DNA of 64,000 nucleotides from DASXZH01 sp963829965 (GCA_963829965.1 CAWHLK010000028.1:1-64000); one strand, 5' to 3'. Counted from the first letter of the stretch, positions 17,254 to 26,600 are shown. Made by a program: numbers and translations. Notes: generated by a model not told the origin, from the sequence alone.

Positions 17254-18051
17254 TCATCGATCAGGGCGTTTTTCACGCTTCAAATACGCGTAGGCATTGT
17301 GCGCGTGGATGGACTCGTAATTCTCCACCTCGATCTCGTAAGACAGAATTCGCTCCTCGGAGTCAAACGCCAATGCCACTTCGCGAACCATGTCCTCCAC
17401 GAACCGTGGGTTGTCGTAAGCGTGTTCAGTCACGTACTTCTCGTCGGGACGTTTTAGAAGCGGGTACAAGGAACAAGAGGCGCTTGATTCGATCATTTCG
17501 ATCAGTTCCTCCAGCCATAGATGGTCTTTGAAGCGAACCCGCGCAGTTACAAGTCCGCGCTGATTGTGGGCCCCACGGTCGCTGATCTCCTTGCTGCAAG
17601 GGCACAGGGTGGTCACCAAAACTTTGACCACCATCTCGAAATCCTCCTTATGGTTAGAGCTCGCGTTAAACCCGCAGGAGTATTCCATCATGCTGGTCTT
17701 GCCGGTGACAGGCGCTGCCTTTTCCATGAAGAAGGGGAAATAGACCTCTACATGGGCGGTTTCCGCCTTGAGCTTTTCCTTCAATCCTTTCAGGATTTTG
17801 GGCAGGGCGTGGACGCTGATTTCGGAACGATGCTCCGCCAACACCTCGATGAACCGGCTCATGTGGGTGCCCTTGAAATCGTGGGGTAGGTCTACCGTCA
17901 AGGTGAACTTGCCGATGGTGTGCTGGTACTCGGTGGAGCGGTCCAGAACCTTGATGGGATAGGTTACACCGCGCACGCCCACCTTATCAATGGCGATGTT
18001 TCGCGTGTCCTTGGTGCTTTGAATGTCGACGAGGCCCGGATCTTCCGTCAT
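17254..18051 (-). CDS. folE2: GTP cyclohydrolase FolE2
   Basis: A 265-residue type IB GTP cyclohydrolase (COG1469) of normal length. Recognition rests on SRFIEVLAEHR near residue 62, the zinc/catalytic region VTTLCPCSKEISDRGAHNQRG (about 145-165) and the C-terminal FVEDMVREVA and NYESIHAHNAYA. It converts GTP to 7,8-dihydroneopterin triphosphate, the first step of folate or queuosine-precursor synthesis. FolE2 is the zinc-independent-type alternative to FolE. It has no obvious folate neighbours here and lies 150 bp from the cassette gene upstream on the strand map. Confidence 0.93.
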   Translation of the reverse strand: MTEDPGLVDIQSTKDTRNIAIDKVGVRGVTYPIKVLDRSTEYQHTIGKFTLTVDLPHDFKGTHMSRFIEVLAEHRSEISVHALPKILKGLKEKLKAETAHVEVYFPFFMEKAAPVTGKTSMMEYSCGFNASSNHKEDFEMVVKVLVTTLCPCSKEISDRGAHNQRGLVTARVRFKDHLWLEELIEMIESSASCSLYPLLKRPDEKYVTEHAYDNPRFVEDMVREVALAFDSEERILSYEIEVENYESIHAHNAYAYLKREKRPDR

Positions 18052-18099
18052 CCCGTAAGGTCCTACGGGGCGAGTTGCAAAGATGTTCTTTGTAGGGCT

Positions 18100-18951
18100 C
18101 TACTCTGCGACTATCGAGAACGAATCCAGGGACTTGCGCCGACTGCGGGCTGCCAGTTCCCGCAACATCTCACCTTCGCTGTTCACGAATTCCAAGAGGC
18201 GCGGAGGCATCCCAAGCGATGCGACGGCAGGTAAGCTTTCAGATAGAACGGCCGCGGTTTCCCATCCGCCGTCCGCGAGTTCGGAAGAGTCCATTGAAGT
18301 TTCAGAGAGCACCGTCCAGCCGGCATCTCTCACGACTTGAACCAGCACAGAACGTGAAAAGGGGCTTCTCACGTTCGAGCTGCTTTCCGGCCGGAAAGCC
18401 TCCACCTGGCCCTGAATCAAAATGGCGAGCAAGTGCGCCATCTGTTCGGGTGACCGGGGCTCTAGATCCCATTCCGAAATGCATAGCCTCCGGCCCCACC
18501 GACGCGCCCTAAGCAGAGTCTCGCGAAGCAGAGACAAACTGCAGAAATACCACGAGCAGTGGGCTAAAACAACAAAATCAAAAGTGTTTTCTGCGAACGA
18601 AAGACCGAGGGGATCACAACTTAAGCGGAACTCGATGCGCTGTCCCAGCGGGCCGTTCTTAAGGTGTTTCGTGGAATCTCCCAAGTTAATTGGCGATCCA
18701 TAATCGGGCTCCGCCGGATCCACTGCGGTCACATGGCCGTCTGCGTGTACCGCATGAGCCAGCACCGCAGTCGTGTCGCCTTGGCCGCAGCCGATTTCGA
18801 GAACCTTGGCGCCTGCCGAAATTCCCCAGCTCTCGGCCAGTTTTATGCGAAACCTGGTTTGAACGATTTGCTCGATCGGGTTTGCTTGGCTGGCGGCCAT
18901 GAGGCCGGCAATTTCTTCGGCGAGATTCACGCTAAGAGTATGCAGCGGCAC
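18100..18951 (-). CDS. SAM-dependent class I methyltransferase
   Basis: A 283-residue protein with motif I VLEIGCGQGDTTAVLA (about residues 50-65), motif II VTAVDPAEPDYG (about 74-85) and a motif IV-like FDFVVLAHCSWYF (about 124-136). The substrate-side C-terminal region is not assignable. The start is GTG 18951. It lies 48 bp upstream of folE2 on the same strand and may be co-transcribed. Function is limited to methyl transfer from S-adenosylmethionine to an unknown acceptor. Confidence 0.82.
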   Translation of the reverse strand: MPLHTLSVNLAEEIAGLMAASQANPIEQIVQTRFRIKLAESWGISAGAKVLEIGCGQGDTTAVLAHAVHADGHVTAVDPAEPDYGSPINLGDSTKHLKNGPLGQRIEFRLSCDPLGLSFAENTFDFVVLAHCSWYFCSLSLLRETLLRARRWGRRLCISEWDLEPRSPEQMAHLLAILIQGQVEAFRPESSSNVRSPFSRSVLVQVVRDAGWTVLSETSMDSSELADGGWETAAVLSESLPAVASLGMPPRLLEFVNSEGEMLRELAARSRRKSLDSFSIVAE

Positions 18952-19103
18952 TACCCGGTGATTATTGGGTAGTTGAGCGAAGTGGGTGCGAACGGTTCCT
19001 CAGGAAGCCGATAAGTTGAATGCGATACTCTTTTGAAGGTGCCAGCAAATAAGGTTGCCGGCATGGGTCAATAGTTTTAATCGCGCCAACTGGGAGCAGC
19101 AGA

Positions 19104-20201
19104 TTGGTGCGCAATGGGGAGCGAACGCATAGGCTGAGAACGCGCCGTGGCAGCGCCATGATCATGGTGATGCTCATGGTGCTGGCAACCGCAGCCGTTG
19201 TAGTTACCGCTGCAGCGTTCGGTAACAGCTCTTTGCTTCAAGAAACCCGTTACCAAGACCTAAAGACCGCACAAGCCACTTGGGATGCCTTTGTCTCAGA
19301 AATGGACGCCCAGGAAGCGGCAGGCACATTGAGCCTTCCCTCCAACCAGGGATTTAAGCTAAACAGCACGTACGGCGTAATCTCTGTCACTGACAATTCC
19401 GCGAACCTGGCCAACAGCATCCTGATCACCGGCACGCTGACCACGCCTGACGGCCGAACCTATCCGGAGTCCAGCATTATCTCCAAAGTGCCCAATAACA
19501 CGCCTTTTGACTACGCGATCTTTGTGAACGGCTCCTTTAGCAACGGCGCCTATACGATCAATACCGGTTCGAGCGGCTCAAACGGCGACATCTTTTCCAA
19601 CGGGGCCATTGCTCTCAGCGGGTCTGGGAGCGCTTCCAGTAACGTTATCAACGGAAACATCTCGGCTGCGGGTGCGATCTCAACCAACAACATCACGGAA
19701 ACCGGGACTACCGCGTCGGGCGCGACGTCCATAACATTTCCTTCTGTTACGTCCGCTGAGTATTCGGCGGTGGAGACTACAACCACCTCGAACAACAACA
19801 TCACTGGCGTTACGTTTTCGAACCCTTCATTGGAGACTCCCTATCCGGTTCTCTACTGCAGCAACGGTGGCGTCACGATTAGCGGCACGGTATCCGGCAT
19901 AGGGACGGTTTATTTTAATGGAAGCGTGAGCGTCAACGGAAATATGAGCTACGCGAACTCCAGCTCCTGCGCGGTGTTTATCGTAAACGGGAGCTTAACC
20001 ACGAACGGCTCAACCCTCGTTGGTTACTGGTTCGTGACGGGCTCTTATAACGATAACGGCTCCGGGCTTAGCCTTGCGCGAGGGGGAATGGCGGTGGGCA
20101 GCTACTCAGCTTCGTCGAGCACGAACGTGACCCTCGACCCCACTGTCAAGAACTCACCGACCACCGGCAACATGCTGCATCTGCCGGGCTATACGTGGTG
20201 A
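19104..20201 (+). CDS. PilX-like type IV pilus-associated protein
   Basis: A 365-residue protein with a basic N-terminus (RTRRGSA), then one hydrophobic helix (MIMVMLMVLATAAVVVTAAAF), as in PilX/PilV-type minor pilins that lack the canonical GFTLIE. The rest is rich in Ser, Thr, Gly and Asn with repetitive beta sequence (SNGAI, SGSGSASS, FNGSVSVNG), typical of a surface-exposed beta-solenoid or passenger. Start GTG 19107 (or TTG 19104) follows a GGGAGC sequence. It lies 213 bp before a pilC-like gene, so it may belong to a pilus biogenesis locus. Confidence 0.65.
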   Translation: MVRNGERTHRLRTRRGSAMIMVMLMVLATAAVVVTAAAFGNSSLLQETRYQDLKTAQATWDAFVSEMDAQEAAGTLSLPSNQGFKLNSTYGVISVTDNSANLANSILITGTLTTPDGRTYPESSIISKVPNNTPFDYAIFVNGSFSNGAYTINTGSSGSNGDIFSNGAIALSGSGSASSNVINGNISAAGAISTNNITETGTTASGATSITFPSVTSAEYSAVETTTTSNNNITGVTFSNPSLETPYPVLYCSNGGVTISGTVSGIGTVYFNGSVSVNGNMSYANSSSCAVFIVNGSLTTNGSTLVGYWFVTGSYNDNGSGLSLARGGMAVGSYSASSSTNVTLDPTVKNSPTTGNMLHLPGYTW

Positions 20202-20205
20202 TTAA

Positions 20206-20240
20206 GTGACGCGAAACGCGTGACGCGTGACCCGTCCCGA
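20206..20240. repeat. Heptad repeat tract (GTGACGC-type)
   Basis: Five contiguous 7-bp units read GTGACGC, GAAACGC, GTGACGC, GTGACCC, GTCCCGA. The tract starts 4 bp after the stop of the PilX-like gene. It is close in sequence to the tract at 10489-10516. Confidence 0.6.
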
Positions 20241-20414
20241 GCGCCTTCTGCTTTAAGGTGTCTACTAGGAAGTCCCCAACCTGAAAATTACATCAGCTTA
20301 ACCACGCAAAAATCCGTCGAAAGCCCGTTGGGTTCGGATGAAGCGTTGCCGATTATGTAACTTGGACCTGAAATTCAGAACGCAAATAAGCCGAGCTACT
20401 CGGAGGAATACTGC

Positions 20415-21623
20415 ATGCCGATTTTTGCATACACCGCCATCGACCCGAACGGAAGAACCGTAAACGCCACTATGGAGGCTGATACCGAGCAGCTCGTACT
20501 GGCGAAGCTTCGCGACCAGTCGATGCACTGCACGGATATCCGTGCAGTTAACAAGAAGGCCGGTCTTAAGACCAGCTTTGGGAAGAAGAAAGTCAAACCG
20601 AAGGCGATCGTGGTTTTTTCGCGACAATTCGCGACGATGATCGACGCCGGAATTCCCATTCTTCGCTGCTTGGACATTCTCACGAACCAAACTAAAGATC
20701 CGGCGCTTAGACCGGCTCTCGAGCAGATCACCAACGACGTTAAAGGCGGTCTCACCCTTAACGAAGCGCTCGCCAAGCACCCAGACATTTTTAGCAAGCT
20801 CTATGTAAACATGATCCGCGCGGCCGAAGTGGGCGGCATTCTGGATCAGATACTCGACCGCCTTGCATGCTTCCTCGAATATGAATCCGAGGTTCGGTCG
20901 AAGATCAAAGGCGCGATGATGTATCCGATCCTCGTGCTTATCTTCTCGATGATCATGCTGTTCGCGATCTTCACCTTCGTTTTGCCGAAGTTCAAAGAGA
21001 TCTTTGCGGGCATGAACATCAAACTGCCGGTGGTAACCAAAACGTTGTTTGCGATCGGCGACTTCTGCCAGTCAAGCTGGTGGATGATCCTGATAGCGAT
21101 TGCGGTCGGATTCGTTGCATTCAAGCAATGGGTCAAGACGCCAAAAGGCCGCTATCAAGTGGACTATTTAAAGCTCAAGTTCCCGATCGCCGGCGAGATC
21201 ACGCTCAAGATGAGCATTGCTCGCTTTACGCGAACATTTGGAACCCTAATCAACAGTGGCGTACCGATGATGCGAAGCCTCGAAATCGTAGGCGAGACCT
21301 TGAACAACAAGGTGCTTGCCGACGCCATTGACAACACGCGAAACAGCATTCGTGAGGGACAAAGACTCTCGGAGCCTCTCGCAAAGTCGGGATTGTTCCC
21401 GAACATGGTGACCTGCATGATCGACGTCGGCGAGGAATCTGGCCGGCTTTCGGACATGCTCGTAAAAGTCGGCGACTTTTACGACCAGGAAGTGGATGCG
21501 ACCGTTAAGGGTCTCACATCGATGATTGAGCCAATCCTCATCATCTTTATGGGATGCGTTGTTGGCTTCATTGCCATTTCGGTCATGGTCCCCATGTTCA
21601 AACTCGTTTCAAGTATTCACTAA
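20415..21623 (+). CDS. pilC: Type IV pilus/type II secretion inner-membrane platform protein
   Basis: A 402-residue GspF/PilC-family protein of standard length. Two cytoplasmic T2SSF domains (about 70-190 and 275-395) each precede hydrophobic segments. Diagnostic sequences include VVFSRQFATMIDAGIPILRCLDIL and the second copy RFTRTFGTLINSGVPMMRSLEIV, plus DVGEESGRLSDML. It anchors the assembly ATPase to the inner membrane. A strong GGAGGA precedes ATG 20415. No pilB or pilT is in the window. It is followed by a 123-bp hairpin-rich region and the sigma-GGDEF gene on the same strand, which suggests co-regulation. Confidence 0.92.
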   Translation: MPIFAYTAIDPNGRTVNATMEADTEQLVLAKLRDQSMHCTDIRAVNKKAGLKTSFGKKKVKPKAIVVFSRQFATMIDAGIPILRCLDILTNQTKDPALRPALEQITNDVKGGLTLNEALAKHPDIFSKLYVNMIRAAEVGGILDQILDRLACFLEYESEVRSKIKGAMMYPILVLIFSMIMLFAIFTFVLPKFKEIFAGMNIKLPVVTKTLFAIGDFCQSSWWMILIAIAVGFVAFKQWVKTPKGRYQVDYLKLKFPIAGEITLKMSIARFTRTFGTLINSGVPMMRSLEIVGETLNNKVLADAIDNTRNSIREGQRLSEPLAKSGLFPNMVTCMIDVGEESGRLSDMLVKVGDFYDQEVDATVKGLTSMIEPILIIFMGCVVGFIAISVMVPMFKLVSSIH

Positions 21624-21631
21624 AAATGTGC

Positions 21632-21721
21632 CGCCGGCGAGCGGCGCTATAGGGGAGATACGGGAGAGTAGGGTCGGGTTGGCCCAGCTCTCCCGACAAA
21701 AGCCGGTAAAGGATTACCGGC
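21632..21721 (+). promoter_or_regulatory. Structured leader with three hairpins before the sigma-GGDEF gene
   Basis: Three perfect stems stand in a row between the pilC-like stop and the sigma gene. They are CGCCG/CGGCG (21632-21646), CGGGAGAG/CTCTCCCG (21661-21695, with an internal G/C-rich loop) and GCCGGTAA/TTACCGGC (21702-21721, 4-nt loop). The last ends 25 nt before ATG 21747, just before the GGAG ribosome site. I cannot match it to a known riboswitch consensus, including the c-di-GMP GEMM classes. It could be a cis-regulatory RNA, an attenuator or an mRNA-processing site. Confidence 0.45.
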
Positions 21722-21746
21722 AAGGGCAAGGTCAACGGAGTGATTA

Positions 21747-23016
21747 ATGTCGGAATCAAATGAGTGGTATCAGGACCCGGAGTCTCTCGTGCTTCGGTAC
21801 CTGGAGAATCCGCGAGAGGATCTGAAGGACCTCATCATCATGCAATATGCGCCCATGGTGGAGCGTATTGCGAGAAGATTTGCCGGTCTTGAGCCGATCG
21901 AAGATCTCGTTCAGGTTGGGTTTGTGGGCCTTCTGAATGCGCTCACCAAGTTCGATCGGGACGCTGGCGTTCGGTTCAACACCTATTCCACCTACCTGGT
22001 GGCAGGCGAAATCAAACACTATCTGCGCGACCGCACGCAAACAATTTCGGCACCCTGCGTGGCTGCAGGAGCTGCGTCACCGCGTGATCCGGGCACAGAA
22101 CGTTCTACAACAGGAGCTGGCCCGTGTTCCAACCGAACGGGAAATTGCCGAAAGCCTCGGATTGAGCGAATCCGCGGTCCGCGAGGTCTATCAGACCCAG
22201 GAGATGATCAAAGTCGCGTCTTTGGACTCCGCCGGCCAGAACGAGGACGACGGTGATACAGAAGTCGAAAAGCTCGATGCCGCCGCGTTCTGTCCCGAGC
22301 AGGTGAGCATGGAAGACCGTCTGGTCCTTGAGCATGCCATGCGGCAACTCCGCGACCTCGAGCGAGAAGTCCTCGTGCTCTTTCACTTCGAGAGCATGAA
22401 CCAGACCGAGATCGCCGGAAAGCTCAACATCTCGTGCAACTACGTTTCACACATTCTCCGGCAGTCCTTGGCGAAGCTGCGCAAGATCCTTGTCAGCGAG
22501 GGCGAGAAGGATCGAGTGCTCCGCCGTCAAGCGGCTGAAATCGACTACGACGTGATCGAGCCCATCACCGGCGCGTATACCGAGGCCTTTTTCAAGACTC
22601 GGCTTGAGGAAGAAGTCCACCGAGCGTCATCGCAGGATGGCGAGCTTGGCGTCGTGCTGATCAACTTCCAAGGGCTGGACACGCTGCAGACTTTTTACGG
22701 CGCGCGCAGCGTTTCGGACTTTATGTCCGACGCGGCCGAGTTCTGCCGCAAGAATTTGCGAAGGTTGGACCTGGTTTGCAAAATCGGCGACAACGGCTTT
22801 GGCATCATTTTGCCCTCAACCGGTCAGACCGTAGTTCCTGGACGCGAGCGGCTGATCGAGAAGGTCCAAGGCTGGATGTCCGCCCGACAATCGGCGAACA
22901 GTCCGGTCCGCGTTGAAATCGGATTCGCGGATTTTCCTGTCAACGGGAAAACAACCAAGAAGCTGATCGAGAACGCAAAGCCAATGCCGCTGGAATCCAA
23001 GGCGAAAGCCGCATAG
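21747..23016 (+). CDS. RNA polymerase sigma factor fused to a degenerate GGDEF domain (frame interrupted near 22048)
   Basis: The reconstructed product is about 422 residues. Sigma region 2 is at about 33-95 (LIIMQYAPMVERIARRF, DLVQVGFVGLLNAL, FNTYSTYLVAGEIKHYLRD), region 3 at about 105-150 and region 4 at about 190-250, with helix-turn-helix QTEIAGKLNISCNYVSHILRQ. It resembles SigB/SigF-type group 3 factors. Residues about 268-412 form a GGDEF-like domain: EPITGAYTEAFFKTRL, GVVLINFQGLD, then RRLDLVCKIGDNGFGIIL. The catalytic GG(D/E)EF is replaced by GDNGF, but the RxxD inhibitory-site motif is kept (Arg338, Asp341). One extra base in the TTT run near 22046-22050 splits the frame between residues 100 and 101. 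GGAG precedes ATG 21747. Confidence 0.88.
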
Positions 23017-23095
23017 CGGGCAGAGCCGCCAGTGCTGATTGTAAGTTAAGCCAGACGTCAAACGCCGTATTCGCGAGAACTTAACAATCCTGCGT

Positions 23096-23123
23096 TTGGA
23101 ACCGCGCGAGTCGCTGTTACAAT
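23096..23123 (+). promoter_or_regulatory. Promoter of the winged-helix/TPR gene, leaderless
   Basis: An extended -10, TGTTACAAT, ends at 23123, exactly 6 nt before ATG 23130. TTGGAA (23096-23101) lies 16 bp upstream of TACAAT. Transcription should start at the ATG. Confidence 0.5.
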
Positions 23124-23129
23124 GTTTAG

Positions 23130-24423
23130 ATGCTATCCAACCAGCGGCCCTGGGTGATCAGGCAAGATCGCGGTCTTCAAATCTTCAACGGTGAAGGCAA
23201 GCGGGTTGAATTCGCCTACAAAAAGGTAGAGGAATTGCCGTTCGCGCTGGCAACTGCAAATAACAAGAGCCTAAATCGCGAAGCTCTTGCCGTAAGACTT
23301 TGGCCCGAGGCTTGCCTCGATACGGCAAAGCAAAACTTGCGTCAATGCCTATACCAGCTCCGCAAGGCGGTTGGAGAAGAAGCGGTTCAGTCATCGAGGA
23401 CAGAATGCTCGCTTACATCGGGTTTTCCCGTGCTCGTCGATCCGAGCGCCATACTGCCAAACCCCGTCCCGGATTCGAGCAAGGCGCAAACGGGGCCAAT
23501 TGCCCGCGTTTTGCGTGGCGCTTCGGTGGCTGGCGGAGGACAACCCTCTCCAGATGTTTGAAATGATGCGGGTGAGTACGGACCTCGTTTCCGGCTTGTA
23601 TCCCGATGAACTGGCGCCAATCCTCTCAGTTGCGATCTCAAAGCTCCCTGTCAACCACCGGCTTGTTGGATGGTCGCACGTTCTTAGGGGGTTTGCGGGG
23701 CCCAATGCCCGTTTGGCAGAATATCAGGCTCATGCACTGCAGCGAGGGATCGAAACCAACGACCACTCCCTGATTTCCTTCTCCTCACTTTGCCTCGGCG
23801 GTAATCTCGAGGTTCATGGGCGGATTCGAGAGGCTCTGTCTCTAGCAGACAAATCCCTATCCCTTCTGGGCCCGCGTCCCGCTCCCCAGGACTTGAAACG
23901 AATTGAGAGCTTTCGGGGCAGCACGCTTATTCGGTTGGGCAGATGGCGCGAAGGGCTCGATTTGCTCGAGTCCCTCACCCGTCACCCCAATCTGTCGTCG
24001 CTTGAAATGGCCTACGACGAGGCGGCGCGGGCGTTCTACTTGGCATCGCTCGGAAGGTGTGAGGAAGCGTCCAAGGTGCTCGAATTTCCGCTTAAAATTG
24101 CCAAATCCACGAACCACTTTTATTTGCGTCTGATGTCCGGACTCGCCTTGGGGCAGATCGGCGCGTTCCGCGACCCCGGCAACGCCATCACTTTGCTGGA
24201 TAACCTGGAAAAGGAATCCGCCGGCCGAATGTTTGCGTTGTACGACGTTCAGCTGCTGGAGACCCTCGCTGAAGCCCACCGGCTGGCGGGGAATTTACCG
24301 GAATCGGCGGAGACGTTCAACCGGTCTCGTTCGATCCGCGTCAGGAAGGGGTACGAGATGACGGCTTGGGACCATACTCGGATCAAGAGGCTCCGGCTCG
24401 GCCAGGCGGCGATGGTTTCGTAG
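23130..24423 (+). CDS. Winged-helix (SARP/OmpR-type) regulator with TPR-like C-terminal region (frame interrupted near 23510)
   Basis: The N-terminal piece (23130 to about 23510) carries an OmpR/SARP-type DNA-binding domain. LNREALAVRLWPEA is followed by DTAKQNLRQCLYQLRKAVG, the classic recognition helix. The second frame continues with VALRWLAEDNPLQMFEMMR and helical TPR-like repeats to 24423 (LGRWREGLDLLESL, SLGRCEEASKVLEF, AEAHRLAGNLPESAETF). One extra base in the TTTT run near 23507-23510 joins the parts into about 430 residues. Such proteins are transcription factors whose TPR half senses a partner. It follows the sigma-GGDEF gene by 113 bp and has its own promoter. Confidence 0.75.
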
Positions 24424-24549
24424 GTTGGCTGGCCGATCAGGCCTCCCTATGCTCGCCACCGTCAAATTTTCGGAAGAATCTTCGAATTGCGCGAATCTGC
24501 GCGATCATCTCCGAATCAGCCGGCCGATGCCGGATGGTGGAGATTCGAC

Positions 24550-26379
24550 ATGCCTAATGCATACCTGTATTTGAAACTATTTACCAAGTGTGGACTCCTT
24601 GAACCACATCGGCCTCAGACCCAAACCGGCCGAATCACTGGAAATACCTCGAAGTTGGGACTTCTCGCTCTGGCCGCCTTGGGTCTGACAGCAGTGTCGA
24701 GCGCGCAACTTGCCGATTCGCCTTGGCCTAAGTTCCATGCAAACCTACAGAACACCGGCCAGAGTCGGGCGCGCGCTACCACGCCTAACCTCAAGTGGGG
24801 AGCCATGCCCGCCATCGACTATGAAAATGTGATTTGCCCGGGCTCGCCCGCCATTGGGGAAGATGGCACCGTTTACGTTGGGGCTTATTGGGATGGCAAT
24901 CTTTACGCCTTCGACCCCACAACCGGCGCCACAAAATGGACATTCCAAACTGGCGGCGCTATTGAGTGCTCGCCGGTCGTTGATTCCGCAGGCACGATCT
25001 ATATCGGTGCGGACAACGGCACTTTCTACGCCCTGTACCCAAACGGCACCCTTAAGTGGGCTCTTCCTTCTTTGCCCTACTACACCCTCAGTTCGCCCAC
25101 GATCGGCCCCGACGGAACGATTTACATGCTGCTCGGGACTCCAGACAACTTCGGTCCTACCAATGTGGAAGCTCTCAACCCTGCGGATGGCTCCCTAGAG
25201 TGGGAATATTCGAGCTCTTACTCGTATACGAACGGCTCAACGCCGGCATTCTCTAATGGAAACCTTTATATTTCGGGGTTCAACTACGTGTTCGCCCTTA
25301 GTTCTACCGGCACTTTCGAGTGGGCAACCTCAGTGCTTTCCGGGCAAGAAGCGGGAATCCTGAGTTCGCCCGCGGTGTCGCCAGACGGGAGCATCATGGT
25401 TGGAAGCGGAGATGGCAAAGTCTATGCTTTAAACCCGGCCGATGGCTCTATGAAATGGTCGTTCACAACCGGCGGCGAAGTCGATTCCTCGCCGGCTATC
25501 GGCCCCGACGGAACCGTATACGTCGGATCGACCGACGACAACGTCTATGCGATCAGCTCGAACGGACTCGAGAAGTGGGCGTTTACAACCGGGGACTGGG
25601 TGCTCAGTTCGCCAGCGATCGGCGCGGACGGAACGATTTACGTAGGCTCGAACGACGGCAACCTTTACGCGATCAACGGAACTTCTGGCGAGTCCATCTG
25701 GGTCTACGGCGCCGGCTTTGATGGGGACGTTGCCTCTTCGCCTGCGATCGGCTCTGACGGCTCGCTCTATGTTGGCGTTGGCTGGGGCTACTACAGCGGA
25801 AGCGAGCAGAGCTTTGCTCCCTACGGCTTCATTGCCCTTTCTCCTATCTCACCCATTGCGAACGAACTCACGCTCAGTGGACGGCTGGTGGGTGACACCC
25901 ATTTCACGCTTGGCGTATCCGGCTCGAACTTTGAGCCTGGCGCGGTCGTGACCTGGAACGGGACGCCGCTGAAAATGCTGTCGAACTCGACCACCCTGCT
26001 CACCGCCTATGTCCCGGCCAGCGACATCACTTCGCCGGGTACCGTGCAGATTGGGGTCACCAACTCGGACGGGGGCGTATCCGCCAAGCTGCCGTTCGAA
26101 ATATTCCCTGGTCCGCCGAGTCTTTCCCAAGTCGGTCCGACGACCGTCACCCATGGCGGCACCGGATTCACGCTGACCGTGTTGGGGACAGGCTTCCTGC
26201 CAACTTCAACTGTCAAGTGGAGCGACAAAAGCCTACCGACAACCTACGTCTCTCCCACAGAGTTGCAGGCGACGGTTTCGGCGAGTTGGTATCGGATCGC
26301 GAAGACCGTGCCCATCACAGTCGTCAATCCGAAACCGGGCGGCGGAAGCTCAAACAGCGAGAACTTGACGGTTCATTAG
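24550..26379 (+). CDS. Secreted PQQ-type beta-propeller protein with C-terminal IPT/TIG domains
   Basis: About 609 residues from ATG 24550, which has GGTGGAG upstream. A signal peptide region (LGLLALAALGLTAVSSAQ) is followed by repeated propeller blades of the form SSPAIGxDGTIYVGSxDGxxYAI (at least seven copies, residues about 75-410). Two IPT/TIG immunoglobulin-like domains follow (about 440-525 and 530-605; GSNFEPGAVVTWNGTPL and GTGFLPTSTVKWSDKSL). No quinoprotein active-site residues are evident, so it is probably a non-enzymatic cell-surface or extracellular binding protein. It stands alone. Confidence 0.85.
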   Translation: MPNAYLYLKLFTKCGLLEPHRPQTQTGRITGNTSKLGLLALAALGLTAVSSAQLADSPWPKFHANLQNTGQSRARATTPNLKWGAMPAIDYENVICPGSPAIGEDGTVYVGAYWDGNLYAFDPTTGATKWTFQTGGAIECSPVVDSAGTIYIGADNGTFYALYPNGTLKWALPSLPYYTLSSPTIGPDGTIYMLLGTPDNFGPTNVEALNPADGSLEWEYSSSYSYTNGSTPAFSNGNLYISGFNYVFALSSTGTFEWATSVLSGQEAGILSSPAVSPDGSIMVGSGDGKVYALNPADGSMKWSFTTGGEVDSSPAIGPDGTVYVGSTDDNVYAISSNGLEKWAFTTGDWVLSSPAIGADGTIYVGSNDGNLYAINGTSGESIWVYGAGFDGDVASSPAIGSDGSLYVGVGWGYYSGSEQSFAPYGFIALSPISPIANELTLSGRLVGDTHFTLGVSGSNFEPGAVVTWNGTPLKMLSNSTTLLTAYVPASDITSPGTVQIGVTNSDGGVSAKLPFEIFPGPPSLSQVGPTTVTHGGTGFTLTVLGTGFLPTSTVKWSDKSLPTTYVSPTELQATVSASWYRIAKTVPITVVNPKPGGGSSNSENLTVH

Positions 26380-26390
26380 ATTGGTCCACG

Positions 26391-26468
26391 CGTTGAGTGT
26401 CGGTTATTGAGTCCAGATTAGGTTCGGAATGGCCTATTTCGGACCGGCTCAATACCCGACGCCCAACG
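26391..26468. repeat. Imperfect 21-bp inverted repeat (heptad-type palindromic element)
   Basis: The arms at 26391-26411 and 26448-26468 match at 18 of 21 positions when one is reverse-complemented; both contain TATTGAG / CTCAATA. The loop is 36 bp. The sequence words CTCAATA and CCCAACG recur in the tracts at 31687-31798 and 56742-56835. Confidence 0.55.
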
Positions 26469-26600
26469 GCCAAAAACTGCTCTTCATAGGCCAGTAACCA
26501 ACCTCGCATTCAGATAAACAGTCACTTGTCATCCATTCTCAACATCCCGTTGCATGAAGTATCTGCCACCTGTCCATAATACTGGGGTGGTGTTTTTCTT

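Noticed and set aside
21624..21746. c-di-GMP (GEMM) riboswitch before the sigma gene
   Set aside because: Hairpins are present, but the conserved GEMM core sequences are not visible.
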